Shown piece after piece: positions 32,908 to 42,300 of a stretch of 52,532 nucleotides of DNA. The notes under the pieces are model-generated. The model was not told the origin of the DNA. It was given only the letters and a program-made list of their open reading frames with translations, and searched no databases. The stretch spans positions 1-52,532 of the forward strand of contig WFYJ01000287.1 of NCBI GenBank assembly GCA_015490175.1, in the 5' to 3' direction. This DNA is from Saprospiraceae bacterium (GTDB lineage Bacteria; Bacteroidota; Bacteroidia; Chitinophagales; Saprospiraceae). Position 1 is the stretch's first letter. Each line of letters starts with the position of its first letter. The position numbers were made by a program, and so were the translations under genes.

Positions 32908-33858
32908 ATGGCACTGCTGCGCATACACGTCCTCGACGGCCACACGGCCAACCCCGGCGATCTGAGCTGGGCCCCGCTCGAAGCCTTTGGCGAGGTGAAG
33001 GTCTGGCCGCGCACGCCGCCCGAGCAAGTGGTGGCGCGCGGTCGCGATGCCGATGTGCTGGTAGTGAACAAGGTGGTGCTGGGTGAAGCCGAACTGGCCC
33101 GACTGCCCCGCCTCAGACTGATCTGCGTGTCGGCCACGGGCACCAACAACATTGACCATGAGGCAGCAGGCCGACGCGGCATTCCGGTGAAAAACGTGGT
33201 GGGCTACAGCACGCCTTCGGTGGCGCAACACGTCTTCGCCCTGCTGCTCGCGCTGACCAACCGCGTGGCCGAACACAACGCCCGCGTGCAGGAAGGGGCG
33301 TGGAGTCGTTCGCCCGACTGGTGCTTTACCGTGGCCGCCATTCCCGAGCTGGCCGGCAAGCGGATGGGGCTGGTCGGCCTGGGCGCCATCGGCAGCAAGG
33401 TGGCGGCCATCGCCCGCGCCTTCGGCATGGAGGTCGTCGCCTACCGCAAACATCCCGAGCGGGGCGCGCCCGAAGGCGTGCGGCTGGCCGCGCTCGATGA
33501 GGTATTTCGCGAAAGCGATGTAGTCAGCCTGCACGTGCCGCTCACCGATGAGACCCGCCACCTGGTCAACGCCGACCGCCTGCGCCTCATGAAACCCGCC
33601 GCTTTTTTGATCAATACCGGTCGCGGGCCGCTTGTGGACGAAGCAGCTCTTGCCGCGGCCTTGCGTGCGGGCCGCCTGGCCGGCGCCGGCCTCGACGTGC
33701 TGACGGAAGAGCCGCCGCGCCATGGATCGCCGCTCATCGGCTTGCCCAACTGCATCATCACGCCGCACATGGCCTGGGCCACCCGCGAAGCGCGGCGGCG
33801 CCTCATCGAGGGCGTGGCGCGCAACATTGCCGAGTGGATGGAAGAGATAAAGCACTGA
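32908..33858 (+). CDS. D-isomer-specific 2-hydroxyacid dehydrogenase (glycerate dehydrogenase-like)
   Basis: NAD(P)-dependent reduction of a 2-oxoacid, probably hydroxypyruvate or glyoxylate. The 316-residue protein has the dinucleotide motif GLVGLGAIGSKVA, the catalytic Arg in INTGRGPLVDE, Glu in LDVLTEEPP and His in IITPHMAWAT, all in the family order. It has no ACT domain, so it is unlike long SerA proteins and nearer to HprA-type enzymes. It is monocistronic; upstream is a 576-base repeat-rich gap. Confidence 0.93.
   Translation: MALLRIHVLDGHTANPGDLSWAPLEAFGEVKVWPRTPPEQVVARGRDADVLVVNKVVLGEAELARLPRLRLICVSATGTNNIDHEAAGRRGIPVKNVVGYSTPSVAQHVFALLLALTNRVAEHNARVQEGAWSRSPDWCFTVAAIPELAGKRMGLVGLGAIGSKVAAIARAFGMEVVAYRKHPERGAPEGVRLAALDEVFRESDVVSLHVPLTDETRHLVNADRLRLMKPAAFLINTGRGPLVDEAALAAALRAGRLAGAGLDVLTEEPPRHGSPLIGLPNCIITPHMAWATREARRRLIEGVARNIAEWMEEIKH
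33505..33517 (+). repeat. GAAA-hairpin motif, class IV (TTTCGCGAAAGCG)
   Basis: Stem CGC/GCG with GAAA loop inside the dehydrogenase gene (VFRESD). Further copies are at 40686-40698 and 49714-49726. Confidence 0.55.
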
Positions 33859-33868
33859 CCGGCGCGTG

Positions 33869-33900
33869 AAAAAGGGCGGCCCCTGTGAAAGAGCCGCCCT
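33869..33900 (-). terminator. Intrinsic terminator for the Kbp-like gene
   Basis: AGGGCGGC (33873-33880) and GCCGCCCT (33893-33900) form the stem; an A run at 33869-33873 gives the T run on the minus strand. It lies between convergent genes. Confidence 0.8.
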
Positions 33901-33926
33901 CGGGTGCATGTTTGTTCAGTGTCCCT

Positions 33927-34412
33927 TTACTGCTGGCCTTCCAGCGGCGGAATGCGCAGTACCTGACCCGGGTAGATCAGATCCGGATCCTTGAGCATCG
34001 GCTTGTTGGCTTCGAAGATGATCGGATACTTCATCGGGTCGCCGTAAAACTGCCTGGCGATCTTCGAGAGCGAATCGCCTTTCTGTACCGTGTAAAACTG
34101 TGCTTCGGGTGCGGGAGCCACTACTTCGAGGCATTCCTCTACTATGGCCACACCTTCCACGTTGCCCATGAGCAGCACGATTTTTTCCTTGACGTCCTGC
34201 GATTCCACCTCACCGGAGATGAACACCTTGTCGTCGTCCACATCAACCACGAGGTCTTTGACTTCGAACCCGTGCTCCTCGATCTCTTTGCGCAGCAGCT
34301 CGGCGAGTTCCTGGTTGGCCTTGGCCTTTTCTTCGGGCGTCGGTGCAGCGGGTTGCTTTTTGGTGCTCAGCAGGCCTTTGCCCGCTTCTTTCAGAAATGA
34401 GAACAGTCCCAT
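33927..34412 (-). CDS. BON-LysM protein, Kbp/YgaU-like
   Basis: A 161-residue protein starting MGLFSFLKEAGKGLL, close to the N-terminus of E. coli Kbp (YgaU), a potassium-binding stress protein. It has a BON domain (about 40-105: GFEVKDLVVDVDDDKVFISG) and a C-terminal LysM domain (FYTVQKGDSLSKIARQFYGD to YPGQVLRIPPL). Like Kbp it lacks a signal peptide, so it is probably cytosolic. The start at 34412 matches the family; a longer frame to 34544 is not supported. It is divergent from secDF. Confidence 0.9.
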   Translation of the reverse strand: MGLFSFLKEAGKGLLSTKKQPAAPTPEEKAKANQELAELLRKEIEEHGFEVKDLVVDVDDDKVFISGEVESQDVKEKIVLLMGNVEGVAIVEECLEVVAPAPEAQFYTVQKGDSLSKIARQFYGDPMKYPIIFEANKPMLKDPDLIYPGQVLRIPPLEGQQ

Positions 34413-34558
34413 GTTTCGAATTGAGTTTTGGTTGAAAAAGAGAAGATTTGCTTCGATTCCTTCGGGCGGCATCGCCTGTCCGGTTCGGTATTGATACGTG
34501 GCACAAGGTACGGGAGTCACAACTTTTTTTCGCTGCTCGGTCAAGTTGCGAAAACGTG

Positions 34559-34566
34559 TATATTTG
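34559..34566 (+). promoter_or_regulatory. -7 box of secDF (TATATTTG)
   Basis: Exact TAnnTTTG match giving a leader of about 140 bases. The nearest TTG upstream (34546) is too close to be a normal -33 element. Confidence 0.45.
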
Positions 34567-34572
34567 CGGGGT

Positions 34573-34609
34573 TTTCGGCCCGGGGCGTCATTCCGTGCCG
34601 AAATTTTTT
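34573..34609 (+). promoter_or_regulatory. Terminator-like hairpin in the secDF leader, possible attenuator
   Basis: TTTCGGC (34573-34579) pairs with GCCGAAA (34597-34603), which is followed directly by TTTTTT (34604-34609). The same GCCGAAA can instead pair with TTTCGGC at 34625-34631, part of a class I motif, so two exclusive folds exist. No plus-strand gene upstream needs a terminator here. Confidence 0.4.
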
Positions 34610-34621
34610 ATTGGCAGGCTT

Positions 34622-34634
34622 GCCTTTCGGCAAA
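34622..34634 (-). repeat. GAAA-hairpin motif, class I
   Basis: Minus-strand orientation copy in the secDF leader, 78 bases before the ATG. Confidence 0.85.
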
Positions 34635-34712
34635 AAACGCCTCCATCTCGCAAGTTACAATTAGTTGGAAACCAGCCAGGCACATATCCAGCAAGTTAAA
34701 CAAGTCTGAATC

Positions 34713-37700
34713 ATGCAAGGAAAAGGAATTGTCAAGTTTTTTCTCGTGGTGATGATCCTCGTCACCCTGTATCAGTTTCTGCTGATACTGCCCGCCCGCA
34801 AGGTGGAAAAAGCTGCGGAGGCGTATGCCGAGCAGGTGGCAGAGAGGGTGAGCGATCCCGAGCAAAAAACGGAAGTATACAAGGCTGCGCGTACGGCATA
34901 TCTCGACTCGATGTCGTCGGAAGTGGTATTTCGCATTCCGCTCATCAAGGATTTCACCTATCAGGAGCTCAAGGGACAGCAACTGGCGCTGGGCCTCGAC
35001 CTCAAGGGCGGCATGAGCGTCGTGTTGCAGGTGGACCTGCGCGACTTCATTCTGGCGCTGGCCAACAACAGCGACGATCCCGACTTCCGCAAGGCCCTCG
35101 ACCTGGCCAGTGAAAAGCTGAAGAACTCGCAGTCGGACTTCGTGACGCTGTTTGGCCAGGCCTGGAAAGAGGTGGCACCCGACAAGCCCCTCAACTCGAT
35201 CTTCCGCCGCAACGAGTCGCTCGCCGATCAGATCAACGCCAACACTCCTGACGATGAAGTGCTGCGCGTGCTGCGCCAGAAGGCCGACGAGACGGTCGAG
35301 CTGACCTACAAGCTGCTCAAGGAGCGCATCGACAAGCTGGGCGTGACCCAGCCCAACGTCTCGCTCGACAAGGCACGCGACCTCATCGTGGTGGAGCTGC
35401 CCGGCGTGGACAACCCCGAGCGGGCCCGCCAGTTCCTTCAGGCTGCCGCCAAACTCGAATTCTGGAACGTCTATCGCATCACCGACCCCGGCATCGTTGA
35501 CGCTTTCGTGCGCGCCAACGAAAAGCTGCGCCGCATGGAAGCCGGCCAGGAGTCGGAAGCCGATACGGCGCGCTCGTTCGAGCTGCGCTACACCTACGGC
35601 ACCGACTCGCTGGGCAACGTGGACAGCTCGGTCGTGCTGAGCGTCGATACCATCTTCACCGGCGAAGCGGCTTCGGCCAACCAGGGGCCCCTGTTCGACA
35701 TCTTCCAGCTCAACGCCGACGGCGCGCGCGGCCTGGCCGTCATGGGTACGGCCCGCAAGAACCAGCGCGCGCGCGTGCTCGAGCTGCTCCACAAGCCCGG
35801 CGTGCGCGAGCTGTTCCCCAAAGACGTCAAGTTCCTCTGGTCGCGCAAACCGATCAAGGATCCGAAAACGGGTGAGCTGACCGACCTGTACGAGCTGTAT
35901 GCCATCAAGATGGAGCGCGGCACCACCCACGCCCCGCTCGAAGGCGACCACGTAACCAACGCCATTGCCACGCCCGACCCCAATACGGGCGAGATGAAGG
36001 TCAGCCTCTCGATGGACGATGCCGGCGCCCGCAAGTGGGGCCAGATGACGACCAAGGCGGCCCAGGACAACAACCGCGAGATCGCCATCGTGCTCGACGA
36101 CGAAGTAGTGTCGGCCCCTCGCGTGATCAACCCCATCCTTTCGGGCGACTCGGAAATCACGGGCAACTTCACGACACAGGAGGCAAAAGACCTGGCCAAT
36201 ATCTTGCAGGTGGGCAAGCTGCCGGCACGCACCCAGATCATCCAGGAAGCCATCGTCGGGCCGTCGCTGGGGGCCGAGAACATCAGCCGAAGCCTCAAGG
36301 CCCTCATCGCCGGTTTCCTTATCGTGGTGCTCTTCATGGTGGCCTACTACGGTGGTGCCGGCTTGGTTTCGATCGTGGCACTGATCGCCAACGTGTTCTT
36401 CATTCTCGGCGCGCTGGCCTCGTACGGCACCGTGCTCACGCTGCCCGGTATCGCCGGTATCATCCTGACCATCGGTATGGCCGTAGACGCCAACGTGATC
36501 ATCTACGAGCGCGTGCGCGAGGAGCTGCGTGCCGGCAAGACGCTGGCGCTGGCCATCGCCGACGGCTTCAGGTACTCCTACTCGGCCATCATCGACGCCA
36601 ACGTCACGACCATTCTTACGGCGATTATCCTGGCATACTTCGGTCTGGGGCCCATCAAGGGCTTTGCCGTCGTGCTGATCATCGGCGTGCTCAGCTCGCT
36701 GTTCACGGCCGTGTTGCTGACGCGTCTGCTCATCGACTGGTGGGTAGGCAAGGGCAATAACCTGACCTTCTGGACGGGCTGGTCGAAAGACATGTTCGCC
36801 AACCTCAACTTCGACTGGGTGGGCAAGCGCCGTCTGGCATATGCCGTCTCGGGTACGCTGATCGTGGCCGGCCTCATTTCGATGTTCACGCGCGGATTTG
36901 ACTTCGGCGTGGACTTCAAGGGCGGCTACTCGTTCAACGTCGAGTTCGCAGGCGATGCGCCCTCGGCCGATGAGCTGCGCACCACGCTCGACGCCGCCTT
37001 CGAAGGCCATACGCCCGTGGTCAAGGCCGTTGATACCAGAAACACCTTCAACATCGTGACCGACTACCTGGTGGACAGCGATGACGACGACGCACAGAAC
37101 CAGGTCATCGCCAAACTGTACGAAGGCCTCCAACAACTGGGCGCCGTCAACACCTCGCTCGAAAACTTCAGCCATGCCGATGCCGTCGGCGTGACGCACA
37201 TCACCTCGTTCAGCAAGGTAGGGCCCACCATTGCCGACGATATCAAGAACTCGGCATGGGAAGCCACCATCTTCGCCCTGCTGGTCATCTTCCTGTACAT
37301 CTTCCTGCGCTTCAGCAAGTGGCAGTACTCGCTGGGCGCCGTGGCCGCCCTGTTCCACGACGTGCTCATCACGCTGGGCATGTTCTCGCTGCTGCACGGC
37401 ATCGTGCCCTGGACGCTCGAAATAGACCAGGCTTTTGTGGCGGCCATCCTCACGGTGGTCGGTTATTCGATCAACGACACCGTGGTCGTATTCGACCGCA
37501 TTCGCGAGTTCTTCAGCCTGTACAGCGACAAGAGCAAGGACGAAATCATCAACGACGCCATCAACAACACCTTCAGCCGGACCATCATCACCTCGCTCAC
37601 CACGCTGTTCGTGGTGGCCCTGCTGTTCTTCTTTGGCGGCACCAGCATCAAGGGCTTTGCCTTTGCCCTCATGATCGGCATCATCGTCGGTACCTACTCG

Positions 37701-37808
37701 TCGATCTTCATCGCTACGCCGGTGATGAGCGACCTGAGCGGCGACATCCGCGTGGGAGCCAAAAAGCAAAAGTCTTCGTTCTCGAAGGCAGCCGCCAGGG
37801 CGCGTTGA
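34713..37808 (+). CDS. secDF: Fused protein translocase subunit SecDF
   Basis: Inner-membrane subunit that uses the proton gradient to pull proteins through SecYEG. SecD and SecF are one 1031-residue chain, as usual in Bacteroidota. The SecD half has the first helix (VKFFLVVMILVTLYQFLL), GLDLKGGMSVVLQV, a large periplasmic domain with EITGNFTTQEAKDLA, and six-helix channel motifs (GIILTIGMAVDANVIIYERV). The SecF half starts near residue 690 (FDWVGKRRLAYAVSG), with DFGVDFKGGYSFNVEF, TVVGYSINDTVVVFDRIRE and NNTFSRTIITSLTTLF. The start MQGKGIVKFF is the family N-terminus. T9SS cargo in this genome depends on Sec for the first membrane step. Confidence 0.97.
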   Translation: MQGKGIVKFFLVVMILVTLYQFLLILPARKVEKAAEAYAEQVAERVSDPEQKTEVYKAARTAYLDSMSSEVVFRIPLIKDFTYQELKGQQLALGLDLKGGMSVVLQVDLRDFILALANNSDDPDFRKALDLASEKLKNSQSDFVTLFGQAWKEVAPDKPLNSIFRRNESLADQINANTPDDEVLRVLRQKADETVELTYKLLKERIDKLGVTQPNVSLDKARDLIVVELPGVDNPERARQFLQAAAKLEFWNVYRITDPGIVDAFVRANEKLRRMEAGQESEADTARSFELRYTYGTDSLGNVDSSVVLSVDTIFTGEAASANQGPLFDIFQLNADGARGLAVMGTARKNQRARVLELLHKPGVRELFPKDVKFLWSRKPIKDPKTGELTDLYELYAIKMERGTTHAPLEGDHVTNAIATPDPNTGEMKVSLSMDDAGARKWGQMTTKAAQDNNREIAIVLDDEVVSAPRVINPILSGDSEITGNFTTQEAKDLANILQVGKLPARTQIIQEAIVGPSLGAENISRSLKALIAGFLIVVLFMVAYYGGAGLVSIVALIANVFFILGALASYGTVLTLPGIAGIILTIGMAVDANVIIYERVREELRAGKTLALAIADGFRYSYSAIIDANVTTILTAIILAYFGLGPIKGFAVVLIIGVLSSLFTAVLLTRLLIDWWVGKGNNLTFWTGWSKDMFANLNFDWVGKRRLAYAVSGTLIVAGLISMFTRGFDFGVDFKGGYSFNVEFAGDAPSADELRTTLDAAFEGHTPVVKAVDTRNTFNIVTDYLVDSDDDDAQNQVIAKLYEGLQQLGAVNTSLENFSHADAVGVTHITSFSKVGPTIADDIKNSAWEATIFALLVIFLYIFLRFSKWQYSLGAVAALFHDVLITLGMFSLLHGIVPWTLEIDQAFVAAILTVVGYSINDTVVVFDRIREFFSLYSDKSKDEIINDAINNTFSRTIITSLTTLFVVALLFFFGGTSIKGFAFALMIGIIVGTYSSIFIATPVMSDLSGDIRVGAKKQKSSFSKAAARAR

Positions 37809-37822
37809 TGTGGCGTGTTCCG

Positions 37823-37836
37823 TTTGCTTGCGCAAA
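37823..37836 (-). repeat. Hairpin motif variant with GCAA loop
   Basis: TTTGC-TTGC-GCAAA on the plus strand, the inverse of the word at 7062-7075, just before the secDF terminator stem. Confidence 0.55.
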
Positions 37837-37875
37837 AGGCCGGCACCCTCCACGGGGGCCGGCCTTCTGCTTTTT
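37836..37875 (+). terminator. Intrinsic terminator after secDF
   Basis: AAGGCCGGC (37836-37844) pairs with GCCGGCCTT (37858-37866), followed by CTGCTTTTT. The T run is also the left flank of a class I motif at 37873. Confidence 0.8.
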
Positions 37876-37885
37876 GCCGAAAGGC
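37873..37885 (+). repeat. GAAA-hairpin motif, class I
   Basis: Exact copy overlapping the T run of the secDF terminator. Confidence 0.85.
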
Positions 37886-37956
37886 ATCCATTTGCCCGAC
37901 CAGGTGTTTGAAAATTGCGAGTTTTACACTGAATATGAGTGCAAGAGCGCTGAAGT

Positions 37957-39288
37957 ATGGTTGGAAAACGACTGGAGGAACTGCTCGCGGAAATCGATGA
38001 GCTGAAAAGCACAGCAGCACGCGAGGGAGCGCCCGACCGGCAACAGGAAGACCGGTTCTGGAAAAAGATCCGTTTGGAATGGAATTACCACTCCAATCAC
38101 ATCGAGGGAAATACCCTTACCTACGAGGGAACGGAACTGGTGCTCTTTTTCGGTCGGACCCCTTCCGAGGCAACTTCTCTGCGCGATGTGGAACAAATGA
38201 AAGCCCATGATGTGGCCATTGCACTCGTGCGTCAGTGGGCAGCCGACAAGGACTTTTTTTTGACGGAAAAACACATGCGCGAACTCAACAAGATATTGTT
38301 GAGAGAACCTTTTTACACAGACGCACTGACGCCAGAGGGCCAACCGACGCGCAAAAAGGTCGTACCCGGGAAATACAAAAGCACACCCAATCACGTCCGT
38401 TTGCCGAACGGCGAAATTTTCCGCTTTGCCGAACCGGAAGAAGTGGGGCCGATGATGAAGGAGCTGCTGGAATGGTACCACGAGCAGGGAATGATGCTTC
38501 ATCCTCTTGAGACAGCGGCCATCTTGCACTATCGACTGGTGCGCATTCACCCTTTTGACGATGGCAATGGCCGGGTGGCAAGGCTGCTGATGAATTACCA
38601 TCTGATGCGATCGGGGTATCCACCTGCCATCATCAAATCGGAAGAAAAACGGCGCTACCTCGACGCGCTCCACGAGGCTGATTCGGGCAATCTCGGGGCT
38701 TTCGTGGCTTTCATCGCTCGGGCATCGAAGTGGTCGCTGGAATTGTGGCTCAGAGCCGTCAGGGGCGAGCGCATCGGTGAGCCGGGCGACTGGCGAAAAG
38801 AGCTCGAATTGTTGAAGCGCAGTTTGCAAGGTGAAAAAGAGAGGACCTTGCGTACGCCGGCCCTGGTGCTCGAACGCGTGCGAGACAGCATCGCGCCTCT
38901 GATCGAAGAATTGCAAGCCGCACTCAAGGATTTCGATGCCTTCTTTCTGAAAAGCAGCGAATGGTTGAAGCTGGACGGGTCGGTGGCAGCGCTTTCCGAT
39001 CTGGAGGAGCAGGTGCGTGAAAAACCGTCCTTTCGCAACCTCGCCTGGGCCAAATCATGGGAAAACTTCAGGTACAAGACGGTGGGTCCCTTTACCCTTT
39101 CGGCCGAGGTAGTGGTAGCCTTTGAAGAAACAATTTACAGCGTGCGTTTGGTCGGACACACGGAGGTGCGTTTGCCCGCAAAGCTTTTTGACGAACCGCT
39201 CACCTCGGCAGAAATCCAACGCTTTGTTGATGACGTGGCCTCGGCCCTCATGCTGCAAATACGGACGAGAACCACCGAGGAGCAGTGA
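37957..39288 (+). CDS. Fic-domain protein (AMPylase type) with N-terminal inhibitory motif
   Basis: Probably transfers AMP, or another nucleotide moiety, to target proteins. The 443-residue protein has the catalytic motif HPFDDGNGRVARLL (H198) and, early, SNHIEGNT with S46 and E50, the (S/T)xxxE(G/N) inhibitory helix of class II Fic proteins that blocks ATP until released. A helical C-terminal region (about 265-440) follows. It stands alone with no antitoxin beside it, consistent with self-inhibition. Composition is somewhat less GC-rich than its neighbours. The target is unknown; a role in toxin-like or defence regulation is possible. Confidence 0.92.
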   Translation: MVGKRLEELLAEIDELKSTAAREGAPDRQQEDRFWKKIRLEWNYHSNHIEGNTLTYEGTELVLFFGRTPSEATSLRDVEQMKAHDVAIALVRQWAADKDFFLTEKHMRELNKILLREPFYTDALTPEGQPTRKKVVPGKYKSTPNHVRLPNGEIFRFAEPEEVGPMMKELLEWYHEQGMMLHPLETAAILHYRLVRIHPFDDGNGRVARLLMNYHLMRSGYPPAIIKSEEKRRYLDALHEADSGNLGAFVAFIARASKWSLELWLRAVRGERIGEPGDWRKELELLKRSLQGEKERTLRTPALVLERVRDSIAPLIEELQAALKDFDAFFLKSSEWLKLDGSVAALSDLEEQVREKPSFRNLAWAKSWENFRYKTVGPFTLSAEVVVAFEETIYSVRLVGHTEVRLPAKLFDEPLTSAEIQRFVDDVASALMLQIRTRTTEEQ

Positions 39289-39291
39289 GCA

Positions 39292-39307
39292 TTTGCCGAA
39301 AGGCAAA
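39292..39307 (+). repeat. GAAA-hairpin motif, class I, with full TTTGCC/GGCAAA stem
   Basis: TTTGCCGAAAGGCAAA, a perfect 6-bp stem and GAAA loop, four bases after the Fic stop codon. No T run follows. Confidence 0.88.
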
Positions 39308-39380
39308 CAAATCAACTGTCGGGCGGGCACAGACGGTCTTTTTGACCTAAATTGGGCATCGAACCATTCGCCTGTCGTAT

Positions 39381-42300
39381 ATGGTCCGACCTGTCCGATT
39401 GCTGCTGGCGCTGCTGGCCTGGTTGTCGGGGGTGCCGCCCGCCCATGCCACCCACATCGTGGGCGGCGAGCTGAGCTACACCTGCCTGGGGGGCAACCAG
39501 TACCAGATCCGGCTCACCATCTTTCGCGACTGCTACAACGGCGACCCGCAGGCCTGGTTCGACGATCCCGCCTCCATCGGCATCTTCAATGCCCAGAATG
39601 AGCTGGTGGACGAGATCCTCATCCCCTGGGACGAGATGCGCAACGACACGCTCGATCCCGTACTGAGCGACGAGTGCTTCGTGGCGCCGCCCGACGTGTG
39701 CGTGCACACCACCACCTACACCACGACCGTCGTGCTGCCGCCCGTGGCCGGCGGCTACGTGCTGGCTTATCAGCGCTGCTGCCGCAACGGCACCATCTCC
39801 AACATCGTCGATCCGCTGGCCGTAGGCGCCACCTACACGGTCACCATTTCCGAAAAGGCGCTGCTCGAGTGCAATTCGAGTCCCCAGTTCAATGCCTGGC
39901 CGCCCCTCTACATCTGCGTCAACGAACCCATCTGGTTCGATCAGTCGGCCGTCGATGCCGATGGCGATTCGCTGGTGTATCGGCTGTGCACGCCGCTGGC
40001 CGGCGCCAGCCAGGCCGACCCCATGCCGCAACCGCCGGCACCGCCGCCCTACGAGCCCGTGCCCTGGCTCGACCCTCCCTACAACGAAGACAACATGCTC
40101 AACGGCCTGCCCGGCGGCGAGCCGCTGGCCATTGACCCGCACACCGGCCTGCTGACCGGCCTGCCCAACACCATCGGCCAGTTCGTGGTGGGCATCTGCG
40201 TGGAAGAGTACCGCGACGGGCAGCTCATCGGCACCACGCGGCGCGACTTCCAGTACAACGTGGGCGAATGCGGGCAAGCCACGGCCGCCTTTTTTGCGCC
40301 CGAGGTGGTGTGCGGTGCGCTCGAGGTGGCGTTCGACAACCAGAGCCTCTTTGCCGACCAGTTCGCGTGGATCGTCAGCCAGGGCGGCACCGTACTTGGC
40401 ACCAGTACCGAGGCGGAACCCGTGTGGTCTTTTCCCGATACGGGCTGGTATGAAGTGACGCTCATCGCCGCTTCGGGCATGGCCTGCGCCGACACCTTCT
40501 CGCGCAGCATCCACCTGCTGCCGCAAAGCCTCTTTCCCAACTTCACGTTCAGCTTTGCGGAGTGCTCCGACAGCATGGTGGTGCAGATCCACGACCTGAC
40601 CTTCGACACGCTCTTTGCGCCGGCGGCATGGCTGTGGCTGCTCGGGTCCGACACGCTTTCGACGGTCCAGGAACCGGAGCTCGTTTTTCGCGAAAGCGGA
40701 AACTGGTGGCTGACGCTGCAGGTCACCAACACCGAAGGTTGCACCGAACAGGTGACGCAACTCATCCCCGTCGATCTCATCGAATTCGAGCTGGCAAGCG
40801 ACAGCCTTTCGGTCTGCGCCGGCAGTGCCGTGGCGCTCAATCCCGCCTACGATCCCTTGCTGCATTACGTCTGGAGCCCCGGCGCTTCGATCGACGACAG
40901 CCTTTCGGCAAATCCCGTCGCCACGCCCGACACGTCCACGCTGTACACCGTCACCATCACCGACAACGGCGCCCTCTGTGCCATCGAGCGGCAGGTGTGG
41001 GTCGAGGTCCGGCCGCTGCCAGCGCTGGATGTCCCCGATACGCTGGCTACCTGCAATGACACCGTCTGGCTGTCGGCCGTCCTGGCCGAGGGGGTGCCGG
41101 AATGGTCGGCCACCGGCGATTTTCAGGATGTCATCGCAGCCGATTCAATTCTCGTAGCCGCCACTGGTGATCCGCGCTGGTACGTGCGCGCCACCGACGC
41201 AAATGGATGTCAGGCGTTCGACTCGGTACAGGTGCACTTTGCAGGCATCGAGGCGGCCTGGCAGGCCCCACAGGTAGTCTGCCCTGGCGATACGGCCGTG
41301 GCCGCGCTCTGGCCGGCCGATACGGCGGGAGTATCGGTCACCTTCACCGGGGCAGGGTGGAGTAGTGGCGGGCCGTTCACTGCCTGGCTCACCACTCCCG
41401 ATGCCGGTTGGCACGGCCTTTCGGCAAATGCCGCCAACGCCGCCGGCTGCACCTGGACCGACACCATCGCCGTCTTCGTGGCCGATACCACCGACCAGGC
41501 GCCGCTGGCCGACTGGCAGCCCTGCAGCGGCACCACGGTGGCCTTCACCCTCGACGGGCCCAATGCCGCCATCGCCTGGTGGCTCTTCGGCGATCCCGAC
41601 GCGCCGGGTGCCGGAGCCTCGGGCAGCCCCGTGAGCTGGGATTACGGCGCGCCCGGCACCTACCTGGCCGTGCTCATGTTTGGCGACAGCCTGGCCTGCC
41701 TCGAACCCGTGCCCGTGCTCGTGCAGCTCGACGAGCCGGGCGTGTGGCCCGCTATCGACGCGTCGCTGGTGGCCTGCGACAGCCTCGCCACCGGTCTGTT
41801 TGTCAATGCCACCTGGACCGGGCAGCACATCGAGCAATTGGTCTGGCTTTCGCCAAATGACACCCTGCAGCAAAGCGATAGCCTGCTCGTCCATTGGACC
41901 GAACCCGACACCCTGACCGTGGGCCTCGTCGTCCTGACGGCGGAAGGCTGTCGCGATACGGCATGGACGACGCTCGTCGCCGATCCCATTGCACCGCCCC
42001 TGCCCGATTCGGTGGGCGTATGTGCGTTTCCCGCGGCCCTCGGGCTCGATTTGCCGCAAGGCTATGCCTGGATGTGGATGCCGGCCGACCAGGTGGTCAA
42101 TCCCGCCGCTGCCGATCCGGTGGTGCTGGCGCCCGGCCGGTACACGGCCGCCATTCAGTCGCTGGCGGTGCCGCAGTGCCGGATCGCCGACACGGTGGCC
42201 GCTCACCTTTTGCCGGCCGTTCAGGTGCAGTTGCCGCCCGACACCTCTGTGTGTGGAGGTGCCGTCGCACTCGAAGCGATGACCAACGTGCCGGCTTCGG

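Noticed and set aside
34611-34664. Short leader peptide before secDF
   Set aside because: A TTG-started 17-codon frame exists but there is no support for its translation and no arrest-peptide feature.
34608-38012. Long antisense open frame opposite secDF (about 1130 codons)
   Set aside because: Same cause; the secDF reading is complete with all family motifs. The antisense frames opposite alaS, hsdR and the giant surface gene were rejected for the same reason.
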